Shown: positions 26,059 to 34,970, counted from the stretch's first letter. The stretch: 64,000 bases of DNA from Oceanobacillus sp. Castelsardo (GCF_001659985.1 NZ_LYCS01000011.1:40982-104981), one strand, 5' to 3'. The notes: generated from the letters alone by a model not told the origin. Program-made: numbers and translations.

Positions 26059-26937
26059 GTGGAGTTTAAGGACTTAGAGATTTTTCAGAAAGTGGCTGAA
26101 AAAGGTACGATCACGGCTGCCGCCAAAGAATTTAATTATGTACAATCGAATGTTACATCGAGAATTCATAAGCTTGAAACAGAACTGAATACCCCTTTGT
26201 TTAACCGACATCGGCGCGGTATGAGTTTGACACCTGAGGGCAAAAAGCTATTAAATTATTGCAAAAGAATCCTATTGTTAACAGATGAAATGAAAAAAGC
26301 TGTTCAAAGTAAAAAAGAGCCGTCTGGAAAATTAGAAATCGGAACCGTTGAAACGGTCATTCATTTGCCACAAATCTTATCTAACTATGTAAAGAAATAT
26401 AAAAATGTCGATTTGTCGTTGATTACTGGAGTCACAGAAACATTAGAAGAAAAAGTATTAAATCATAAATTGGACGGAGCTTTTGTGACAGAATCAGAAT
26501 TCCACCCCGATCTTATTTCACATGAAGTGTTTCAAGAGGAGCTTGTCTTAATTTCAGATATGCGTGCATCTACACTGGATGAGTTGAAGGAAGAACCATT
26601 CCTATGCTTTAGTAAAGGCTGTGGATACCGAGCACGCCTAGAAGCTTGGTATAAAGATCAAAACATTAAACCTCAAAAGGTAATGGAGTTCGGTACGTTA
26701 GAGACCATCCTACGTAGTGTTGCCGTAGGACTTGGTGTTACATTTGTCCCTAAATCCGCAGTCACCCAATTAGAAAAAAGCGGACTTATCCAATGCCATT
26801 CCCTCCCAAATCAGTATAGTAAGGTTAAAACTGTTTTTATAAGAAGAGCCGATACTTTCTTAACTTCAACAATCGAAACATTTATCGAAACAATCGAAAC
26901 GAATAATCAAGCATCGACTGCACCTATCAAGACTTGA
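26059..26937 (+). CDS. LysR-family transcriptional regulator
   Basis: Protein of 292 aa from the chosen GTG start (VEFKDLEIFQKVAEKGTITA). The N-terminal winged helix-turn-helix (AAAKEFNYVQSNVTSRIHKL) is followed by a periplasmic-binding-like effector domain. GTG at 26059 is preferred because AAAGGGG lies eight bases upstream; the frame opens at 25993 without such a site. Likely controls the divergent EamA transporter. Related to the CzcR/YwbI-like group, exact orthology not set. Confidence 0.88.
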   Translation: MEFKDLEIFQKVAEKGTITAAAKEFNYVQSNVTSRIHKLETELNTPLFNRHRRGMSLTPEGKKLLNYCKRILLLTDEMKKAVQSKKEPSGKLEIGTVETVIHLPQILSNYVKKYKNVDLSLITGVTETLEEKVLNHKLDGAFVTESEFHPDLISHEVFQEELVLISDMRASTLDELKEEPFLCFSKGCGYRARLEAWYKDQNIKPQKVMEFGTLETILRSVAVGLGVTFVPKSAVTQLEKSGLIQCHSLPNQYSKVKTVFIRRADTFLTSTIETFIETIETNNQASTAPIKT

Positions 26938-26976
26938 ACTACCCATGAATAAAATTCCTTTTAAAATTTACCAAAT

Positions 26977-27017
26977 AAAAACTTCCTTACTCTTTACATA
27001 AAAGAAAGGAAGTTTTT
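26977..27017. terminator. Bidirectional terminator
   Basis: AAAAACTTCCTT pairs with AAGGAAGTTTTT around an imperfect inner stem. It separates the convergent LysR and Rpn-type genes. Confidence 0.82.
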
Positions 27018-27056
27018 AAATAGCATTTTTTATTTCATCCGCCATGTTTCCGATAT

Positions 27057-28259
27057 TTACTTCTTATTTTTTACTAAACAGTATTGAATTTCAATAACTT
27101 TATTTTTACTTATCCTTGTTATCTCTACAACTTCTTCTATCGTCATTCCCTTTGCTAAAAGACGACTGGCTATTGCTTCTTTTTCTCTTTTTCCTTCCTC
27201 TTTTCCTTCCTCTCTTCCCTTCTCTCTTCCCTCCTTTATTCCCTCCTTTATTCCTTCCTTTATTCCTTCTTCAATCCCTTGCTTCCTTCCTTCTTTTATC
27301 GCTTTCTCTTTTGCCTCCTGTAATCGAAGTTCCGCGTCACGTTCGGCAGCTTCTTCATCGTTAATTCGTTTTAAACGTGACTCATATGCAAGATACTGTT
27401 CTTGCGTCATACTTAATTCTTCCCAATTTTGAAAAGCGTTACGTAATGTCTTATCCTTCATGGTAATTCCCTCCAATTCATGATAAATGTCTTCATAAAT
27501 TTTATTTTTTCTGTAATCAACCATGCCGAGCATTAATAACCATCTAACTAAGACATCATTCCATGGATCTAGTTTTTCTTCTTTCCAAGCCTTCATTAAC
27601 TTAGGCATTTCAATAAAGTGAAATTCTATTACATCTGTCAACTTGAATTTCTCTTCATCCTCGTACAAATGATACATAGTATGAAATCGTTCTGTTTGAG
27701 CGAATAGGCTGAAATTCATGACGTTAATTGCAATTACAGGTTTCAACCCTTTGTAACTCATCTTTTTTTGTAGTGGATTTTGATATACTCTAGACCAATA
27801 GTAAATGGAGCGTTTAATCATATCGTACTTATTAGTAAACTGAATTTCTACATTAATTCTTTCATCAGCTTCAGTAGTCACTAACAAATCTAATCTTGAT
27901 TGTTTATCATCAACATACTCACCACCTGTTTCTATGTTTGAAAAGGAAATATCTTTTATACAATTCCGACCGGTCTTTTGTAAAATAGCGTTTAAAAATA
28001 CAACAGTAATATCTTTATTCTTTTCATTTCCAAAAAGCTGTTTGAAGGCATAATCTACTTTCAAATCCATCAGTCGCTGAAATGGTATTTGTCTGAGTAA
28101 TGTTGTTCTTCTATTCTTCCTGTCTGATTTTGGTTTATAATTACTTGGGTCTTCCATTACTTTAGTTAGTGCGGCGTACTCCGAAGATTGATCTTGTAAA
28201 AGTGGTTTTAGTGGTATTTTCAAGCACATCCTTTCTAATATGTGGGGATTTTGAGGCAT
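27057..28259 (-). CDS. Rpn-type PD-(D/E)XK nuclease with GIKE-repeat linker
   Basis: Protein of up to 400 aa. The core starts LMDLKVDYAFKQLFGNEKNK and has the PD-(D/E)XK pattern SRLDLLV...INVEIQ with an alpha/beta core after it (KRSIYYWSRVY). A C-terminal run of short repeats (EGIKEGIKEGIKEGREKGRE) comes from a near-12-bp tandem repeat at about 27225-27285. Family members are annotated as putative transposases or recombination-promoting nucleases (Rpn). The start is uncertain: ATG 28259 lacks a ribosome site, while MCLKIP (28229) follows AGAAAGG closely. A second, distant family member is at 43747-44664. Confidence 0.8.
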   Translation of the reverse strand: MPQNPHILERMCLKIPLKPLLQDQSSEYAALTKVMEDPSNYKPKSDRKNRRTTLLRQIPFQRLMDLKVDYAFKQLFGNEKNKDITVVFLNAILQKTGRNCIKDISFSNIETGGEYVDDKQSRLDLLVTTEADERINVEIQFTNKYDMIKRSIYYWSRVYQNPLQKKMSYKGLKPVIAINVMNFSLFAQTERFHTMYHLYEDEEKFKLTDVIEFHFIEMPKLMKAWKEEKLDPWNDVLVRWLLMLGMVDYRKNKIYEDIYHELEGITMKDKTLRNAFQNWEELSMTQEQYLAYESRLKRINDEEAAERDAELRLQEAKEKAIKEGRKQGIEEGIKEGIKEGIKEGREKGREEGKEEGKREKEAIASRLLAKGMTIEEVVEITRISKNKVIEIQYCLVKNKK

Positions 28260-28310
28260 ATTACTACAGATAGAATAGCAAATAATTAGAAAACAAACAA
28301 CTCGGATAAG

Positions 28311-28340
28311 AAAAATAGCAACCCTTAATGTGGGTGCTAT
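28311..28340 (-). terminator. Stem-loop upstream of the Rpn-type gene
   Basis: ATAGCACCC pairs with GGGTTGCTAT on the minus strand, followed by TTTTTC. It points toward the Rpn-type gene start, so it is either a remnant terminator or a leader attenuator. No other feature is visible between 28260 and 28490. Confidence 0.5.
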
Positions 28341-28504
28341 CTCATTAATGGTTTCTTAAATGAACTACATATAGGGAACCATCTGATTCTTGGACTTAAT
28401 CTATCCTCCTAAATTTTTATTTGAACTATATTATATCTGCCTATCCCATTACAGGGCATTTATCATAATCTAATATGTATAGAAATAAAAAAGGAGATAG
28501 TACA

Positions 28505-30061
28505 ATGAGTCCTAAGCTTACAAAGTTTGTTGATTCACTTCCAATACCAGAAACGTTAAAGCCGATTAAACAAGATAAAAACGGTGCTCATTATGAGGTA
28601 ACCATGGAAGAATTCAGTCAAAAGCTACATCGCGACTTACCACCAACGCGTTTGTGGGGGTATAATGGTCAGTTTCCGGGACCAACAATTGAAGTTCATC
28701 AAAACGAACCTATTCAAGTCAAATGGAACAATAATCTTCCGAATAAACATCTACTACCCGTTGATGAGTCTTTCTTTCATGAAGAAAATTTACCGGAAGT
28801 ACGGACTGTCACTCATTTACACGGCAGTGAAACAACGCCTGACAGTGATGGCTACCCAGAAGCCTGGTTTACCAATGGTTTTGAGGAGGTTGGCCCTTTT
28901 TTTAGAAGGAAAGTCTATGAATATCCGAATCATCAGCGGGCATCTTTATTATGGTATCACGACCATGCGATGGGAATTACAAGACTGAATGTTTATGCAG
29001 GACTTGCAGGCATGTATATTATTCGAGATAGAAAAGAACAATCCCTTACCTTACCTTCAGGAAAATACGAAATCCCACTTATCATTCAGGATCGATCATT
29101 TCAGGATAATGGTTCTCTCTTTTATCCTAGCCAACCAGATGACCCTCCGGAAAATTTACCAAATCCATCGATTACACCATTTTTCCTCGGTGATAAAATA
29201 GTCGTCAATGGAAAAGTATGGCCATATTTAGAGGTTGAACCTAGAAAATACCGGCTTCGTATCTTAAACGGGTCAAATACTCGAGCCTATCAATTGTATC
29301 TCGACTCTGAGCAGCCTTTTAATCAAATTGGTTCAGATGGAGGGTTACTCTCAAAAACGATAGAAATGGATAAAATATCCGTTGAACCTGCAGAACGTAT
29401 CGATGTTATCATTGATTTTTCGAAATATAATGGAGAGACGATTACTCTAAAAAATGATTTAGGACCGAATGCCAATCCAGAAGACGAAACAGATGACATT
29501 ATGCAATTCAGAGTGCGTTTGCCACTTTCAGAAGTAGACCTACATCGTATTCCAATGCATCTGACACGGATTCCTTCCTTAAAAAACAATAAGATTACGG
29601 CAATTAGAACATTAAAGTTAAATGGAACAACAGATGAATGGGGAAGACCGTTACTTCTCCTTAATAATGAAAAATGGATGGACCCTGTGACAGTATTCCC
29701 TCAATTAGGAACGACAGAAATTTGGTCCCTTATGAATATTACAAATTTCACTCATCCTATTCATATTCATTTAATCCAATTTCAAATTTTAGACCGACGT
29801 CCTTTCGATTTGGAACTTTATCAGTCGAACGGGAAAATCGTCTATACAGGAGATGCAAGACCTCCCGAGCCAAATGAACGGGGCTGGAAGGACACGGTGG
29901 CAGCACCTTCAGCAGAAATAACTCGTGTTATCATGAGATTCGCCCCATATACAGGGTATTATGTATGGCACTGTCATATTCTAGAACATGAGGATTATGA
30001 TATGATGCGGCCTTTTATTGTTGTTGACTCCGATAAAAATGGGGAAGGGGATAAAAATTAA
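28505..30061 (+). CDS. cotA: CotA-type spore coat laccase (multicopper oxidase)
   Basis: Copper oxidase of 518 aa, near the 513 aa of B. subtilis CotA. Copper ligands are visible: THLHGS, WYHDHAM, HPIHIHLIQF and YVWHCHILEHEDYDMM, the last with the axial Met. The N-terminus (KLTKFVDSLPIPETLKPI) is the CotA pattern. The ATG at 28505 has AAGGAG eight bases upstream. CATAATCTA (28464-28472) fits the sigmaK -10 form CATANNNTA, but no good -35 was found. It should sit in the outer spore coat and make pigment. It stands alone, ended by the terminator at 30094-30119. Confidence 0.92.
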   Translation: MSPKLTKFVDSLPIPETLKPIKQDKNGAHYEVTMEEFSQKLHRDLPPTRLWGYNGQFPGPTIEVHQNEPIQVKWNNNLPNKHLLPVDESFFHEENLPEVRTVTHLHGSETTPDSDGYPEAWFTNGFEEVGPFFRRKVYEYPNHQRASLLWYHDHAMGITRLNVYAGLAGMYIIRDRKEQSLTLPSGKYEIPLIIQDRSFQDNGSLFYPSQPDDPPENLPNPSITPFFLGDKIVVNGKVWPYLEVEPRKYRLRILNGSNTRAYQLYLDSEQPFNQIGSDGGLLSKTIEMDKISVEPAERIDVIIDFSKYNGETITLKNDLGPNANPEDETDDIMQFRVRLPLSEVDLHRIPMHLTRIPSLKNNKITAIRTLKLNGTTDEWGRPLLLLNNEKWMDPVTVFPQLGTTEIWSLMNITNFTHPIHIHLIQFQILDRRPFDLELYQSNGKIVYTGDARPPEPNERGWKDTVAAPSAEITRVIMRFAPYTGYYVWHCHILEHEDYDMMRPFIVVDSDKNGEGDKN

Positions 30062-30093
30062 AGGGAGAAGGATGAAACGTACATGCAAAGAAT

Positions 30094-30119
30094 AAGGTCA
30101 TGAATGAACTCATGACCTT
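30094..30119 (+). terminator. Terminator after cotA
   Basis: AAGGTCATGA pairs perfectly with TCATGACCTT, followed by TAAAG; short T-run. It begins 33 bases after the cotA stop. Confidence 0.75.
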
Positions 30120-30191
30120 TAAAGCATTGTTATAGAAGGTAGTTTTTATATGACGCTACCTATATGGTGAATTGCTTCAATAAGCTTAGTT

Positions 30192-30455
30192 TTAGTCCAG
30201 TTCAACTTCCACCACTTCACCAGTATTTACGTCTACTGAAACCTCATATTTTATCCCTTGTGAAGTTACAATATCAACCTCATATACTTTACGTCCCTTT
30301 TCCATATCTAACTCTACCTTAACCACCTGTCCTGGAACTTGTTGCATGGCAATATCCATCGCTTCCACGATTGTTATTTCTCGATAAAATGTCCCATGAT
30401 TTCTTCCATACCTATAGTTTTGTCCAGGCCAGTAATTCCCTGTATGATGGTACAT
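30192..30455 (-). CDS. Single PepSY-domain protein
   Basis: Protein of 87 aa. After a Tyr/His/Asn-rich N-terminus without a signal peptide (MYHHTGNYWPGQNYRYGRNH) comes one PepSY domain (ITIVEAMDIAMQQVPGQVVK, then KVYEVDIVT and VSVDVNTGEVVEVELD). PepSY domains are linked to protease inhibition or cell-surface sensing; the lack of a signal suggests a cytoplasmic or spore role. AAGGAGAAT lies upstream of the ATG. Confidence 0.82.
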   Translation of the reverse strand: MYHHTGNYWPGQNYRYGRNHGTFYREITIVEAMDIAMQQVPGQVVKVELDMEKGRKVYEVDIVTSQGIKYEVSVDVNTGEVVEVELD

Positions 30456-30549
30456 ATCCTGATTCTCCTTTTGAGAAAAGTTTATTACAATTCCATCATA
30501 CGCTGGCGCCTATAATCGGTGAGTTGATTTGGGTTAAATGGGTGATGAC

Positions 30550-30663
30550 CTATTTTAGAAGGAATTCCCTTTCGTATTTAAAACTTACTCCTTCTGGGCT
30601 AATGTCAATTAACTCTCCTTCCCCTGGAGAAGAATCTACGGATTGAATAGTAAAATCGCATAG
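30550..30663 (-). pseudogene. PilZ-like C-terminal fragment
   Basis: A 37-codon open stretch without a start codon reads SVDSSPGEGELIDISPEGVS and ends EREFLLK. The (I/L)xDISxxG pattern is the PilZ c-di-GMP-domain signature. Stops close the frame just upstream, so it would be a decayed fragment. The rest of 30456-30820 shows no gene. Confidence 0.4.
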
Positions 30664-30820
30664 ATATTATCATTAATATGGGTAAATTGTCCCTTTAATC
30701 TTTTATATTATAACCTTTCTCTTGGTAACTATATCCGCCAGGCTTTTAGTGGTTTTACATTCCTACCTGCAGATAAAAAATCACATCCTACCTGTGCGAG
30801 TATGGTGTGATATAAAAGAA

Positions 30821-30863
30821 AAAGTTCAGGTAACTTTTTCTTTTATAAAGTTACCTGAACTTT
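30821..30863 (-). terminator. Terminator after the CsoR-family repressor gene
   Basis: Perfect 17-bp stem AAAGTTCAGGTAACTTT/AAAGTTACCTGAACTTT with a 9-base loop and T-rich flank on the minus strand. It overlaps the last base of the repressor gene. Confidence 0.9.
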
Positions 30864-31123
30864 TATCTACTTTTTACTAATAAATTTACCGCTTCTTTTA
30901 CAAGATCTTCAGTACTTTCCCCTTTTTCCATATTTTCACGCACACATTGTTCTAAATTCATACTAACAATGACACCAATGGTACGGTCAATGGCACTTCG
31001 GGAAGCTGACAGTTGGGTAATGACATCCCTACAATCTTTGTTTTGTTCAATCATATTTAAAACACCTTTTATCTGACCATCGATACGTTTTAGCCGATTG
31101 ACAACCGATTTATCGTATTCCAT
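30863..31123 (-). CDS. CsoR-family repressor, CstR-like
   Basis: All-helical DUF156 repressor of 86 aa: RLKRIDGQIKGVLNMIE, the first Cys in KDCRDVITQL, the second in MNLEQCVREN. Copper-sensing CsoR uses Cys-His-Cys, with the His four residues before the second Cys; here that position is Asn (NLEQC). A two-Cys, no-His pattern is that of CstR, which senses persulfides through a disulfide or polysulfide link. The neighbours are rhodanese-type genes, which agrees. It starts at the base after the previous gene's stop, behind AGGAGG. Confidence 0.85.
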   Translation of the reverse strand: MEYDKSVVNRLKRIDGQIKGVLNMIEQNKDCRDVITQLSASRSAIDRTIGVIVSMNLEQCVRENMEKGESTEDLVKEAVNLLVKSR

Positions 31124-31480
31124 CTATTTTTCCTCCTCTTTCTTGCAAGGGCAATTATTAATTTCATAGCTTTTCACTTGATACCCCTTGCTTAGAAGAT
31201 ACCGTAGTCCTAAATTAAGTTCAAGACGGTCTCTTGCGATAACATGCAATAGCCCATCACTAGGTATCTCTTCTTTGAATCTTTTTAAGTACGCATAAGG
31301 TATCCAGACTTTACTATGATGGTTATTCCTAACTTCATTATAATCTCTAATGTCTAAAATAACTGTTTGAGTCCCTCCATTAGCTGGTTTCCCACACGGA
31401 ATACCTAATACAGGAAAATACCTTCTATATAATATGGTGAAAAATATAATTAAAGCTGTGCTTATAATGTAAGTACTCAT
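31124..31480 (-). CDS. Membrane-anchored rhodanese-like protein lacking the active Cys
   Basis: Protein of 118 aa: one N-terminal TM helix (STYIISTALIIFFTILYRR), then a rhodanese-like fold (TVILDIRDYNEVRNN ... KVWIPYAYLKRF). The catalytic loop, usually V-x-C-R-x-G-x-R, reads VIARDRLE, so the sulfur-accepting Cys is Ala. The C-terminus has CPCKKEEEK, a CxC that could take over or bind metal. The ATG at 31480 follows GGGGGG; a GTG two codons earlier is less likely. Directly upstream of the repressor gene. Confidence 0.75.
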   Translation of the reverse strand: MSTYIISTALIIFFTILYRRYFPVLGIPCGKPANGGTQTVILDIRDYNEVRNNHHSKVWIPYAYLKRFKEEIPSDGLLHVIARDRLELNLGLRYLLSKGYQVKSYEINNCPCKKEEEK

Positions 31481-31570
31481 ACACACCCCCCGAATGAAAC
31501 AATATCTGCATTATACATCATAGGGTATAATGTCCATGTTTATTCTATTAAAATTGCGCTTTATAATAAT

Positions 31571-31819
31571 TTATTTAAAATTATATTCCGTTACGATTTT
31601 ATCTCTTCCAGTCACTAAATCGCTATAATACTCATATAAGTTCACACCTAAATACGAACCGGAGATATTATACACATTTTGGTACCCAAGATTTTGTAAA
31701 GCCATTACCATATTATAACTTCTTTGACCGGAGCGGCAATGAATATAAACCGGTTGATCTTTTGGAATTTCATCTAATCTTTGTCTAAATTCACCTACAA
31801 CTAATACCTTTTTACCCAT
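31571..31819 (-). pseudogene. Internally deleted CoA-disulfide reductase-rhodanese fusion
   Basis: The 82-codon frame begins MGKKVLVVG, the usual start of the FAD domain of a CoA-disulfide reductase (which continues GVAGG), then jumps to GEFRQRLDEIPKDQPVYIHC and RSGQRSYNMVM, ending GRDKIVTEYNF, the typical C-terminus of the reductase-rhodanese fusion. So about 460 codons seem lost in frame. The rhodanese Cys (HCRSGQRS) is kept but the first half of that domain is gone. The second ATG (31819) suits the ribosome site AGGAG best. Possibly translated, probably not a full enzyme. Confidence 0.75.
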
Positions 31820-31886
31820 ATTCATCTCTCCTCTATTTCACTTGCTGATATTGTTTAGTTCTTTTACTGTAGTACCTCTTCCAATT

Positions 31887-31900
31887 TACCCCAATGGGTA
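31887..31900. promoter_or_regulatory. CsoR/CstR-type operator-like site 1
   Basis: TACCCCAATGGGTA, an imperfect palindrome with G/C tract as in operators of this repressor family. It lies about 70 bp upstream of the rhodanese remnant start, in the likely promoter region of the sulfur cluster. Confidence 0.6.
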
Positions 31901-31964
31901 TATCTATGGATAAAAAAACACAACTTTTCATTATCTGATAACTTGCTTACACAACCATTTTATA

Positions 31965-31978
31965 CCCCAGGAGGTAAA
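31965..31978. promoter_or_regulatory. CsoR/CstR-type operator-like site 2
   Basis: TACCCCAGGAGGTA, same 14-bp length and ends as site 1, 78 bp away (about seven helical turns). Two sites of the same design near the gene for a CsoR-family repressor are unlikely to be chance. Confidence 0.55.
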
Positions 31979-32036
31979 ATGTCAATGGACTATCACAAAA
32001 AAGCATTGCCTCATATGAAGCAATGCTTTTAAAAGT

Positions 32037-33584
32037 TTATGGGTTATAATGCAATGGGCCACCTGGTCCAAGTGGGATACCAAATAGCATCCAGATAATG
32101 AGCATAATCGTCCAGCCTATAAGGAAGAACATAGAATATGGAACCATCGTAGAAATCAAGGTACCGATACCCATCTTCTTATCATATTTCTGTGCGAAAG
32201 CAATAATAATCGCAAAATAAGTCATCAATGGCGAAATAATATTTGTAGAAGAGTCCGCTATGCGATACGCCATTTGTGTCAGCTCAGGAGAATACCCAAG
32301 TTGCATCATAATAGGTACAAAGACAGGCGCCATCATCGCCCATTTAGCGGAAGCACTTCCGATAAACAAGTTAATAACTGCTGTAATTAGAATAAATAGC
32401 AGTATTAACGGAATACCAGTTAAGTTAACACTACCTAATAGTTCCGCACCATATACTCCTAATACTAGTCCCATATTAGTTTCATTAAAAAATGCAACAA
32501 ACTGTCCTGCAGTAAATGCCAAAACAATAAATGTTCCCATAGATGCCATCGTGTCTGACATTTGGTTTGCAACATCTTTATCACTGCGAATGGATTTCGT
32601 AACAATTCCATAAGTAAGGGCGGGTATAAAGAATAAAATAGCGATAATCGGAACTAATGAACTCATAAATGGTGATTGAATAATTTGGGCCATGGCATCA
32701 CCTTCTGTACCACGCATCGGTGCGTTGGAAGGTAATACAAGCAATGATGCAAGCAAAACACCAACAACTGCTGCTATTCCAGCCCAGATAAGACCTTTCT
32801 TCTCAATTGGTTGAAGAACTTCCAATTCTTCTTTTTGATCGCCTTTATACGCGCCAAGTCGAGGTTCTACAATCCGTTCGGTTACCCAAGCACCAAGAAT
32901 GGTTAATACAAACACCGAAACCGCAATAAACAGCCAGTTCATCGCTATGTTCATTGATTCTGCATAAGCAGGGTCAATGATTGCAGCTGCTGCAATAGTC
33001 ATCTCCCCTAGCATAGCATCCGTACCAGATAATAATAAGTTAGCACTAAATCCTCCAGACACCCCAGCAAACGCTGCTGCCAATCCTGCTAGCGGATGTC
33101 TACCAAGTGCCGCAAATATAAGTGCTCCTAGTGGTGGTAATACAACATACCCTGCATCAGAAGCCACACTAGACATAATACCAGCGAAAACCAATCCTAA
33201 CGTAATGAATCTATTAGGAACAGATAATACAAATCCTCGCAATAGTGCACTAATAAGCCCAGTACGTTCAGCTACTCCTATCCCCAACATCGTTAATAGT
33301 ACAACACCCAAAGGAGCAAAGCCGATGAAGTTATCCGTCATGCTTGTGAATATATATTGAATTCCCTCTGCACTTAATAGATTTTTGATTTCCACCATTG
33401 TTCCTTCTTCACCAGGATGTTCAACACTAATTCCCAGTGGTTGTAAAGCTGCCGATAGCAGAATAACGAAAAGTGCCAAAATTGCAAATAACGTTGCCGG
33501 ATGTGGCAGTTTATTTCCAACTAATTCAATCCTATCTAAGGATCGTAGAAACAGTCCTTTTTTCCCTTTCTTCTCTTTTGCCAT
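32037..33584 (-). CDS. AbgT-family transporter
   Basis: Membrane transporter of 515 aa, the family's usual length. It opens with a basic stretch then LDRIELVGNKLPHPATLFAI, the AbgT start, and has GVVLLTMLGIGVAERTGLIS and NLFIGSASAKWAMMAPVFVP with the conserved SASAKW motif. E. coli AbgT takes up p-aminobenzoyl-glutamate; other members export sulfonamides; no hydrolase neighbours (abgAB) are present, so substrate is open. ATG 33584 (MAKEKKGKK) follows GGAGG; the frame also offers TTG 33602. Confidence 0.9.
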   Translation of the reverse strand: MAKEKKGKKGLFLRSLDRIELVGNKLPHPATLFAILALFVILLSAALQPLGISVEHPGEEGTMVEIKNLLSAEGIQYIFTSMTDNFIGFAPLGVVLLTMLGIGVAERTGLISALLRGFVLSVPNRFITLGLVFAGIMSSVASDAGYVVLPPLGALIFAALGRHPLAGLAAAFAGVSGGFSANLLLSGTDAMLGEMTIAAAAIIDPAYAESMNIAMNWLFIAVSVFVLTILGAWVTERIVEPRLGAYKGDQKEELEVLQPIEKKGLIWAGIAAVVGVLLASLLVLPSNAPMRGTEGDAMAQIIQSPFMSSLVPIIAILFFIPALTYGIVTKSIRSDKDVANQMSDTMASMGTFIVLAFTAGQFVAFFNETNMGLVLGVYGAELLGSVNLTGIPLILLFILITAVINLFIGSASAKWAMMAPVFVPIMMQLGYSPELTQMAYRIADSSTNIISPLMTYFAIIIAFAQKYDKKMGIGTLISTMVPYSMFFLIGWTIMLIIWMLFGIPLGPGGPLHYNP

Positions 33585-34105
33585 AATAATAAGTTCCTCC
33601 AATAATTTGCGAAAAATATATTTTCGATTAAAATTTTGAAAACAAAGATTAATAGACTTAAGTGTTATTAAAACCTTTTATTTTTTTACGATATTAACAC
33701 TCACTTTAAGATTATAACTGTTCAGAAAATTCAAATAAATACATTCATATAATATGTCCTAAATTTTCACACAAGAGAAATCATAACAGGTTATTTCCAA
33801 CATTTCAAGCTACAAATGCTTTTATAACTAGAAACGCTGATGGTCTTAAGATCATTTCATGAACATCCATCACTAGTTTATTAGTATTTCAACCTCTTAA
33901 TTTCGAACTATCACACCGTTTTACTCTTCAACTAAATTTCTTTAATAACGTCTAAATTTTCGATATGAAGGAATTGGATATTTCAACTTAAGTGTTTCTA
34001 TTCGTAAATTAGTAGAAAACTGTTATAATAGATTGTTGATTAAGAGGCCATTTATGTTTTACATAATGTGGCTTTTCTGTTTCATAAAAAGAAAGAGGGG
34101 TTTAG

Positions 34106-34744
34106 ATGAAAAAGGGAATTGGCATTCAGTGGCTTTTCTTTTTTGTAGGTCTTATGGTTATGGGACTTGGGGTGGCACTGACAGTCAAGGGCCAACGTTT
34201 TGGTGTAGGTTCATGGGATGTATTGCACATAGGTTTGTTTAAAAACTTTGGATTATCCATTGGACTTTGGTCTATTATTATGGGAGTCATCATTATTACT
34301 ATTTCTTCCATTGGTTTACATGAGTTCCCAAAAATCGGAACCTTTATGAATATGATCTTTGTCGGCTTATTTATCGACTTTTTTAATTGGATCATACCAG
34401 ATCCACATACCTTTTCGGTACAGTTTATCGAATTTGTCCTTGGCATTGTATTGCTAGCCATCGGTGCAGGAATTTATATTTCGGCTAATTTAGGTGCAGG
34501 CCCGCGGGATAGTTTAATGTTATTCTTTGTAAAAAAATTTGGATGCAGTATTACAGTCGCGCGTACCGCCATGGAAGTAATTGTCGCGATAGTAGGTTAT
34601 TTCTTAGGTGGGCCTATTGGAATTGGAACCATTGTTATGGCCTTCGCACTCGGTCCCATTATTCAGGTATCTCTAGGATATAGCCAAAAATTATTAGAGA
34701 AATGCCTGGGCGACAAACATGATAAGCAGGTCGCTGTTCATTAA
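34106..34744 (+). CDS. YczE/YitT-like membrane protein
   Basis: Integral membrane protein of 212 aa with about five or six helices: FFFVGLMVMGLGVALTVKGQ, the WDVLHIGL motif and a second NLGAGPRDSLMLFF motif, the repeated pattern of YczE-like proteins. B. subtilis YczE affects surfactin-type peptide synthesis; general function unclear. Preceded by TATAAT (34023-34028) and by a leader hairpin at about 34047-34073 ending in TTTTCTG that could attenuate transcription. The 33585-34020 stretch holds no gene. Confidence 0.78.
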   Translation: MKKGIGIQWLFFFVGLMVMGLGVALTVKGQRFGVGSWDVLHIGLFKNFGLSIGLWSIIMGVIIITISSIGLHEFPKIGTFMNMIFVGLFIDFFNWIIPDPHTFSVQFIEFVLGIVLLAIGAGIYISANLGAGPRDSLMLFFVKKFGCSITVARTAMEVIVAIVGYFLGGPIGIGTIVMAFALGPIIQVSLGYSQKLLEKCLGDKHDKQVAVH

Positions 34745-34801
34745 CTGAATAACGGTTTTTCATAAAGAATTGGTACAGTTAAAAAGGAATAAAAATCACT
34801 T

Positions 34802-34844
34802 AAAAGGGATGCAAATGGTAAAAAAATTAGCATCCCTTTTTTTT
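34802..34844 (+). terminator. Terminator after the YczE-like gene
   Basis: AAAAGGGATGC pairs with GCATCCCTTTT, followed by further Ts. It is placed between convergent genes and may serve both. Confidence 0.88.
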
Positions 34845-34970
34845 AATACACGGTTATTGTTTTAGAAGAAATCACAAACTTCTAGGTTCTAGATAAAATT
34901 AATAAAAGACAAAGAACATGTGATGTTTATGCCATTCCAGTTCACAAAAGGTTTATCTGGAAAAAATAAC

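Noticed and set aside
27225..27290. Short tandem repeats taken as a possible CRISPR array
   Set aside because: The repeats are about 12 bp, contiguous, inside a coding frame and encode a Glu/Gly/Ile/Lys linker; no spacers.
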